DNA of 59,410 nucleotides from Periweissella ghanensis. Lineage in GTDB: Bacteria > Bacillota > Bacilli > Lactobacillales > Lactobacillaceae. The stretch is taken from contig NZ_CAKKNT010000010.1 of NCBI RefSeq assembly GCF_918814755.1, positions 1 through 59,410 of the forward strand. The letters are read 5' to 3'. Within the stretch, counting starts at the first letter, position 1, and each line of letters begins with the position of its first letter. The position numbers and the translations under genes were made by a program. The notes beneath the pieces were generated by a model. That model saw only the letters and a list, made by a program, of their open reading frames with translations, did no database searches and was not told the DNA's origin. Positions 54,342-59,410 of this stretch are shown here, one piece after another.

Positions 54342-55676
54342 TTACGATTCCTTCCTAATTTCCGTTACTTGCGCTATTAACGTCCCATCATTTACTCGTA
54401 ACGTAATTTCATCATTAACTTGCACGCTACTAGTATTTTTAATAACTTGGTTATCTTTGGTAGCTAATGCATACCCCCGACCCAAGATATTTAAGGGCGA
54501 CACTAAGTTCAATGCTTGCATTTGCTTAGCGACTTGTTGTTGTTTATCTTTGACAATGCGATCACTTGCTTGCATTAGTTGCCGTTGTGTCACATTGATA
54601 TGCTTTTCAAGTTGCAAAACTTGTTGCCGATATTGTAATAACGGTAGCCGACGCGTTGCTAATTGGTAACGATTGTTAGCGCTCACTACCCGTTGTTGCA
54701 TCGCTTTAATTAAGCGTTCGGTTGCCAAATCGACTCGTTGCATGTAACCATCATACAACCGTTGGGGATTGCTAAAAACCACTGACTGCATTTGTCGGGC
54801 AACTTGTTGTTTCGCAAATTTAACCCGATTTAACATCGCTGTTTGTAAGCGATTTTCAAGTTGTTGGAGGTTAATCAATTCTTCATCCAAACGTGGCGTG
54901 ACCAATTCAGCGGCTGCTGTTGGGGTGGCAGCTCGAACATCAGCCACCAAATCAGCAATCGTGGTATCAGTTTCGTGACCAACTGAGCTCACCACGGGCA
55001 TCGGCATTGCGACAATTGCCCGGGCGACAGCTTCCTCATTAAACGGCCACAAATCTTCAATCGAACCACCACCTCGGCCAATAATGACTGCATCATAGTC
55101 GCCTTGTGCAACTTGTTGTAACCGGGAAACTAAACTGGCTGCCGCGTTATCACCTTGTACGACGGCTGGATATAGCACTAACTGTGCAATTGGATACCGC
55201 CGTTGCGTGGTCGTAATAATATCACGAATAACTGCTCCACTAGGGGAAGTTATCACTGCAATCCGTTTAGGAAAACGCGTTAGTGGCCGTTTTGGTCGAT
55301 CAAATAAACCTTCATTTTGTAATTTCTGTTTTAATTGTTCGTATGCTTGATATAACGCACCAACCCCATCCGGTTGCATTGAATCAACAATAATTTGATA
55401 TGATCCCGATGGTCCATACAAGGAAATACGGCCCGTAACGAGGACTTTCATCCCTTCTTCCGGTTGAAATTTTATTTTTTTAAAATTACCTTGAAACATG
55501 GTCGCATTAATTTTGGCGTTGTCATCTTTCAAGCTAAAGTATTGGTGTGTTGGTCGCAACCGCCAATTTGATATCTCACCAGTTAAAAAAACTTTTTCCA
55601 AATATGGATCAGCATCAAATTTGCGTTTCAAATAATTGGTCAAACCACTAATTGATAAGTATTGTTGTTTTTCCAT
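54342..55676 (-). CDS. xseA: Exodeoxyribonuclease VII large subunit
   Basis: Catalytic subunit degrading single-stranded DNA. The 444 residues have the N-terminal OB-fold ([22 protein letters not shown]), the nuclease domain with [37 protein letters not shown] and [17 protein letters not shown], then a long helical region. Length is normal. Eleven bases separate it from folD upstream, with AAAGGA before the ATG. Confidence 0.96.
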   Translation of the reverse strand: MEKQQYLSISGLTNYLKRKFDADPYLEKVFLTGEISNWRLRPTHQYFSLKDDNAKINATMFQGNFKKIKFQPEEGMKVLVTGRISLYGPSGSYQIIVDSMQPDGVGALYQAYEQLKQKLQNEGLFDRPKRPLTRFPKRIAVITSPSGAVIRDIITTTQRRYPIAQLVLYPAVVQGDNAAASLVSRLQQVAQGDYDAVIIGRGGGSIEDLWPFNEEAVARAIVAMPMPVVSSVGHETDTTIADLVADVRAATPTAAAELVTPRLDEELINLQQLENRLQTAMLNRVKFAKQQVARQMQSVVFSNPQRLYDGYMQRVDLATERLIKAMQQRVVSANNRYQLATRRLPLLQYRQQVLQLEKHINVTQRQLMQASDRIVKDKQQQVAKQMQALNLVSPLNILGRGYALATKDNQVIKNTSSVQVNDEITLRVNDGTLIAQVTEIRKES

Positions 55677-55687
55677 AATCAGGTCCT

Positions 55688-56545
55688 TTATTCAAAGGTA
55701 CTGTGTTGGCGAGCTAATTCAATCGTTGTTTGCATAAGCATTGCAATCGTCATCGGACCAACCCCACCGGGTACTGGCGTTAACAATTGGGCTGAGTCAG
55801 GCATATCATCTAAGACATCCCCTACTAAGCTGCCGTCTTCTAAGCGATTAATACCAACGTCAATCACAACAGCATCGGCTTTAGCGGCACTCATTTTAAG
55901 AAAATGAGGTTCACCAACCGCCACCACGATTAGATCAGCCGTCGCAATTAATTGGTCTAAATCTTGCGTGTGCCGGTGAGCTAATGTCACAGTCGCATCG
56001 GCATTATTTAGCATGGCCATCATCGGCCGACCAACTAAAATTGAACGGCCAATTACTAAGGCCTTTTTACCAACTAAATCAGGCATGTATTCTGCCAATA
56101 AAGTCATAATTCCACGTGGCGTATTCGCTTGTGGATAATAGCTTTTAGCGTTGTTATATAATGCCCCGACATTTTGGGGATGGAAGCCATCGACATCTTT
56201 TTCTGGGGCAATCGCACTTTGAACACGCTCTTCATTAATGTGGGCTGGTAATGGCGCTTGCACTAAGATGGCGTCAATCGCTGGATTAGCATTTAATTGG
56301 TCAATTTTTGCTAATAATTTAGCTTCGCTCGTGGTGGTTGGTAAATTGATTAGTTCCGAATCGATTCCCAACTGTTCCGCGGCGCGTTGTTTATTTCGAA
56401 CGTAAATTTGTGACGCCGGATCTTCACCGACTAAAATTACGGCAATTCCTGGTGTAATACCTAATGCTATCAATTTTTTTACACTGCTAGCAATTTGTAC
56501 TTTGAGGTCATTTGCGACCTGTTTTCCGTCAATTAATTTTGTCAT
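55688..56545 (-). CDS. folD: Methylenetetrahydrofolate dehydrogenase / cyclohydrolase
   Basis: Bifunctional one-carbon enzyme interconverting 5,10-methylene- and 10-formyl-THF. The 285 residues have YVRNKQRAAEQLGID with the catalytic lysine, QAPLPAHI, PEKDVDGFHP, and the NADP site VIGRSILVGRPM with a Rossmann tail; TPVPGGVGPMTIAML closes it. First gene of the folD-xseA-xseB-ispA-tlyA-argR-recN operon, about 27 bases after an extended -10 promoter. Confidence 0.96.
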   Translation of the reverse strand: MTKLIDGKQVANDLKVQIASSVKKLIALGITPGIAVILVGEDPASQIYVRNKQRAAEQLGIDSELINLPTTTSEAKLLAKIDQLNANPAIDAILVQAPLPAHINEERVQSAIAPEKDVDGFHPQNVGALYNNAKSYYPQANTPRGIMTLLAEYMPDLVGKKALVIGRSILVGRPMMAMLNNADATVTLAHRHTQDLDQLIATADLIVVAVGEPHFLKMSAAKADAVVIDVGINRLEDGSLVGDVLDDMPDSAQLLTPVPGGVGPMTIAMLMQTTIELARQHSTFE

Positions 56546-56574
56546 CTTAAAATCCCTTTCACAAATAATAGTGC

Positions 56575-56583
56575 TTAATTATA
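56575..56583 (-). promoter_or_regulatory. Extended -10 promoter of the folD-recN operon
   Basis: TGTTATAAT on the minus strand is a perfect extended -10 element about 30 bases upstream of the folD ATG. A -35 match is lacking. Confidence 0.6.
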
Positions 56584-56709
56584 ACATTTTTATGATATTG
56601 ATTGCTGATATATTGGATATTTTATCAATAATCTCAAGTAAACATTCGGTATTAACGTAAAAGCAAGAATTATCTTACTTAAATTACGGTAAAATGAATT
56701 TTTTTCGAC

Positions 56710-56744
56710 AAAAAAAGTCCACGCTTAATCAGCATGAACTTTTG
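56710..56744 (-). terminator. Terminator after recA
   Basis: AAAAGTTCATGC and GCGTGGACTTTTTTT pair on the minus strand around TGATTAA, starting nine bases past the recA stop. Confidence 0.88.
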
Positions 56745-56752
56745 ATTATTTA

Positions 56753-57823
56753 CTATTCTTCGTCATTCAAAATATCCGCTTCACTATCGGCAACGACTGG
56801 TTGTTCAATGTAGACTTCATCTATATCATCACCAATGCCGTAAGCTGAACGAACACGATTATAGATTTCTAAGCGCATTTCAGCATGTTCTGGCGCATCT
56901 AGGTACTTTTTAACGTTTTCACGTCCTTGACCCACCCGTTCACCATTATAAGCAAACCATGAACCTGATTTATCAACGATATCTTTTTCAACTGCTAAAT
57001 CAATTAATTCACCAGTTTGTGATACCCCTTCACCATACATAATATCAACTTCAGCAACTTTAAATGGTGGCGCAACCTTATTTTTAACAACTTTAATCTT
57101 CGTGTTGTTACCAATAATATCGGTACCATCTTTAATTTGTGCTGAACGTCGAACTTCAAGACGGACGGTTGAGTAGAACTTAAGTGCGCGACCACCCGGT
57201 GTCGTTTCAGGATTACCAAACATAACCCCAACTTTTTCACGAATTTGGTTGATAAAAATCGCAATCGTACCAGTCTTGTTAATTGAACCGGAAAGCTTAC
57301 GTAAGGCTTGTGACATCAAACGTGCTTGAAGACCAACGTGAGCATCCCCCATTTCACCTTCAATTTCGGCCCGTGGAACTAATGCCGCCACGGAATCGAC
57401 AACTAAAATATCAATCGCTCCTGAAGAAACCAAGGCATCGGCAATTTCAAGTCCTTGCTCCCCAGTATCAGGTTGTGATAAAAGCAAGTCGTCAATTTTA
57501 ACCCCTAAATTTTCAGCATACTTTGAATCCAAAGCATTTTCCGCATCGATATAAGCAGCCGTACCACCAGCTTTTTGAATTTCTGCAACAGCGTGTAAGG
57601 CTAAGGTTGTCTTACCAGATGATTCTGGTCCATAGATTTCAACAATCCGGCCCTTTGGATAACCACCAACCCCCAGTGCAATATCAAGTTTCAATGAACC
57701 AGATGGTACTGTAGAAATTTGTGTTTGCGCATTTTCACCCAAACGCATAATTGAACCTTTACCAAAGTTCTTTTCGATCTTCTTAAGTGCAGCATCAAGC
57801 GCTACTTTACGTTCATCAGCCAA
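56753..57823 (-). CDS. recA: Recombinase RecA
   Basis: Strand-exchange ATPase and SOS co-protease. The 356 residues have Walker [12 protein letters not shown] near 64-74, [20 protein letters not shown], loop 2 around [15 protein letters not shown], and an acidic C-terminus ([11 protein letters not shown]). An in-frame ATG at 57838 overlaps the GGAGG site; TTG at 57823, eight bases after GGAGG, restores the family N-terminus (M)[17 protein letters not shown]. An SOS box and a TTGCGT-17-TAAGAT promoter lie upstream. cinA immediately precedes it, a conserved pair. Confidence 0.97.
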   Translation of the reverse strand: MADERKVALDAALKKIEKNFGKGSIMRLGENAQTQISTVPSGSLKLDIALGVGGYPKGRIVEIYGPESSGKTTLALHAVAEIQKAGGTAAYIDAENALDSKYAENLGVKIDDLLLSQPDTGEQGLEIADALVSSGAIDILVVDSVAALVPRAEIEGEMGDAHVGLQARLMSQALRKLSGSINKTGTIAIFINQIREKVGVMFGNPETTPGGRALKFYSTVRLEVRRSAQIKDGTDIIGNNTKIKVVKNKVAPPFKVAEVDIMYGEGVSQTGELIDLAVEKDIVDKSGSWFAYNGERVGQGRENVKKYLDAPEHAEMRLEIYNRVRSAYGIGDDIDEVYIEQPVVADSEADILNDEE

Positions 57824-57860
57824 AAGTGGTTCCTCCATTCACTACTTTTTCAATATAGTT

Positions 57861-57889
57861 ATCTTACCTTTATGTTCGCTAAAACGCAA
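57861..57889 (-). promoter_or_regulatory. Promoter of recA
   Basis: TTGCGT (57884-57889) and TAAGAT (57861-57866) lie 17 bases apart. The start would be about 33 bases before the TTG start codon. Confidence 0.55.
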
Positions 57890-57896
57890 GTTAAAA

Positions 57897-57910
57897 CGAA
57901 CAAATGTTTT
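57897..57910. promoter_or_regulatory. SOS (LexA) box upstream of recA
   Basis: CGAACAAATGTTTT matches the Gram-positive SOS box CGAACRNRYGTTYC at 13 of 14 positions. It sits just upstream of the recA -35 box and overlaps the cinA stop codon. Confidence 0.75.
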
Positions 57911-59171
57911 ATTTGTGTGCTACCAATGGTAAGCCTAATATTTTTCGACGAACCATATCAAGCCCGGCCATGACCGCCCGTTCGCGATTTTTTTGCCGTT
58001 CTGTGCCAAAATGATATACAACTGCTTCAACGGGTTCATCTTGAAACGCAAGCCCAATCCAAACTGTCCCGGCAGGCTGGCCTTCTAATTCCCCAGAGGC
58101 CACCCCCGTAAAACTAACGGCAATATCAGCCGCTAATTGTTTTTTAGCTCCTTGGGCCATGGCAATTGCCGTTGCTTCACTAACCACCCCATGTTGCTCA
58201 ATAAGCGCTGGTTTGATATCTAGCAATGCGATTTTAGTTGCTGGTGAATATGTGACTAAACCACCATCAAAGACTTGCGAAATCCCGGGAACTTTTCCTA
58301 GCGTACTTTGAAATAACCCCGCGGTCATACTTTCAGCGGCCGTGATATGTAAATTACTATTAATTAATAATTCACCAACACATGCTTCCAGTGAAAAATC
58401 ATCCCCGTAACCGTAGAAATATTCACCAACTTCAGCCATAATCTCGACTTCCATCTCATCAATTAGTTTAATGGCGGCATCTTTTGTCTGAGCATGGGCC
58501 GTAATTCGTAACGTAACTTCATGTGCTTTGGCATATGGGGCCACTGTTGGATTGGTTTGATCGTCAATCAAACGTGCTAATTGAGTCACTAACCGTGATT
58601 CGCCAATCCCATAAAAACGTAAGACCCGTGATAATAACATGCCACTTTGTTGGTAATGTTCCGCTAGAACTGGTAAAGCATGTTTAACTAACATCGGTTC
58701 TAATTCCCAAGGAGGTCCTGGTAATAACAAGACATCCGGCCCAGTTGGATTAGCATAAAAACAGCCGACTGCAAACCCATTCTCATTTAATAAGGGTTCA
58801 CCATCTGCCATGTATAGTGCTTGCAAGCGATTGTTATCTGACATCGGCCGGTGGGTCTGTTCATGATAATCAACAATCTTTGCCAATGCGGGCTGGTCTT
58901 CAACCAAAGCTTGGTTAACAAATTCCGCCACAGTTTGCTTCGTCAAATCATCAGGCGTTGGGCCTAGGCCCCCAATCGTAATGATTAAATCGGCACGCTT
59001 ACTCGCGATATCAAGTGCTGATAATAAGCGTTCATGATTATCGCCAACAACGGTTTGATAGTAAGTATCAATATCCAAAGTTGCTAATAGGCGGGCGACT
59101 AATGGGCTATTTGTATCCGTAATTTGTCCCAATAGAATTTCTGTTCCAACTGCAATTATTTCTGCTTGCAT
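57909..59171 (-). CDS. cinA: CinA: competence/damage-inducible protein, nicotinamide-nucleotide amidase type
   Basis: The 420 residues have an N-terminal MoCF-like domain (IIAVGTEILLGQITDTNS; TIGGLGPTPDDLTKQTV; LLLPGPPWELEPM) and a C-terminal PncC-like amidase domain (ITAAESMTAGLFQSTLGKVPG; VSFTGVASGELEGQPAGTVW). Family members deamidate NMN or cleave ADP-ribose; in several LAB and streptococci cinA is co-transcribed with recA. GGAGG precedes the ATG. The gap to recA is 85 bases with recA's own promoter, so both joint and separate transcription are possible. Confidence 0.95.
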   Translation of the reverse strand: MQAEIIAVGTEILLGQITDTNSPLVARLLATLDIDTYYQTVVGDNHERLLSALDIASKRADLIITIGGLGPTPDDLTKQTVAEFVNQALVEDQPALAKIVDYHEQTHRPMSDNNRLQALYMADGEPLLNENGFAVGCFYANPTGPDVLLLPGPPWELEPMLVKHALPVLAEHYQQSGMLLSRVLRFYGIGESRLVTQLARLIDDQTNPTVAPYAKAHEVTLRITAHAQTKDAAIKLIDEMEVEIMAEVGEYFYGYGDDFSLEACVGELLINSNLHITAAESMTAGLFQSTLGKVPGISQVFDGGLVTYSPATKIALLDIKPALIEQHGVVSEATAIAMAQGAKKQLAADIAVSFTGVASGELEGQPAGTVWIGLAFQDEPVEAVVYHFGTERQKNRERAVMAGLDMVRRKILGLPLVAHK

Positions 59172-59251
59172 TTTTAACCTCCTTTGCGGAATACGATACG
59201 AATTCCATCTACATTATGCTCTTAATTTTAGCAAAAAAAACTCATAAAAAC

Positions 59252-59296
59252 ATAAAAACGTTAGCAATATTGAATTAATCAACTTGCTAACGTTTA
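59252..59296 (-). terminator. Hairpin upstream of cinA
   Basis: AAACGTTAGCAA and TTGCTAACGTTT form a 12-base perfect stem with a 16-base loop. On the minus strand TTTTATGTTTTTATG follows, so it probably ends transcripts arriving from the right. Confidence 0.7.
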
Positions 59297-59314
59297 TTTG
59301 GTTCTACACTATTT

Positions 59315-59349
59315 GATGTTGATGAGTAAAATCATCGACATCTTTTTTT
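59315..59349 (+). terminator. Plus-strand terminator without a plus-strand gene
   Basis: GATGTTGATGA, loop GTAAAA, TCATCGACATC, then seven Ts on the plus strand. The minus strand has no T run after this hairpin. No plus-strand gene is visible for it to serve. Confidence 0.6.
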
Positions 59350-59351
59350 GC

Positions 59352-59378
59352 AAAAAAAATAGGACACCGTATGTCCTA
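59352..59378 (-). terminator. Minus-strand terminator of the gene beyond the right edge
   Basis: Minus-strand TAGGACA, loop TACGG, TGTCCTA, then eight Ts. It probably closes the operon whose genes lie past the window. Confidence 0.75.
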
Positions 59379-59410
59379 GTGCTAAAATTAAGTCGACGAA
59401 AACCAAAGAA

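Noticed and set aside
1-59410. CRISPR array, prophage, toxin-antitoxin or restriction genes
   Set aside because: No regularly spaced repeats, phage genes or defence-type proteins were seen; the window is core genome.

Overview
This 59.4 kb window is ordinary low-GC Firmicute core chromosome, most probably from a lactic acid bacterium of the Weissella/Leuconostoc branch of Lactobacillaceae. The placement is inferred from gene content: a MurE with a DDPQ motif where diaminopimelate-adding enzymes have DNPR, a fumarate-type class 1A PyrD with no PyrK, a folD-xseAB-ispA-tlyA-argR-recN cluster without dxs, and typical LAB neighbourhoods. All genes lie on the minus strand except hit, the small gene after it, and a transposase tail at the left edge. 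This suggests one replichore with transcription co-directional with the fork.

Layout, left to right: an IS3-family right end (1-110); thrS behind a T-box leader; a folC-murE pair; ecsA-ecsB-trmB, divergent from hit plus a coiled-coil gene; the lipoprotein foldase prsA; a two-gene YibE/F membrane pair; nrdR-dnaB-dnaI; the full de novo UMP operon pyrB-pyrC-carA-carB-pyrF-pyrE-pyrD behind two tandem PyrR-type attenuators; lplJ with two unknown genes; usp; xpt; efp, asp23-family gene and nusB; cshB; nrnA; dinB; yajC; mutS-mutL-ruvA-ruvB; a CcdC-like membrane protein; two tandem 3-hydroxyacyl-CoA dehydrogenase paralogues; tRNA-Leu(CAG); a DEDDh exonuclease; the yqeG-yqeH-yhbY-nadD-yqeK-rsfS-yqeM operon; infC-rpmI-rplT behind an L20-type leader; recN-argR-tlyA-ispA-xseB-xseA-folD; recA with a near-consensus SOS box; and cinA.

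Regulation is the richest part. I can see a T-box, two PyrR attenuators whose binding loops can pair with their own terminators, an L20-leader attenuator, an SOS box, and many intrinsic terminators. Several true starts are not the first in-frame start, because that codon lies in the ribosome binding site; infC appears to start at AUA and recA at UUG.

I did not find a new defence, mobile or biosynthetic system. The observations most worth following up are a two-copy hairpin element of about 156 bp abutting stop codons (9001-9157 and 43266-43421), a parS-like palindrome upstream of mutS (39824-39839), the tandem dehydrogenase paralogues with an altered active-site motif and a palindrome before their promoter, and an orphan plus-strand terminator at the right edge. 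All similarity statements rest on reading the sequence; no database search was run.
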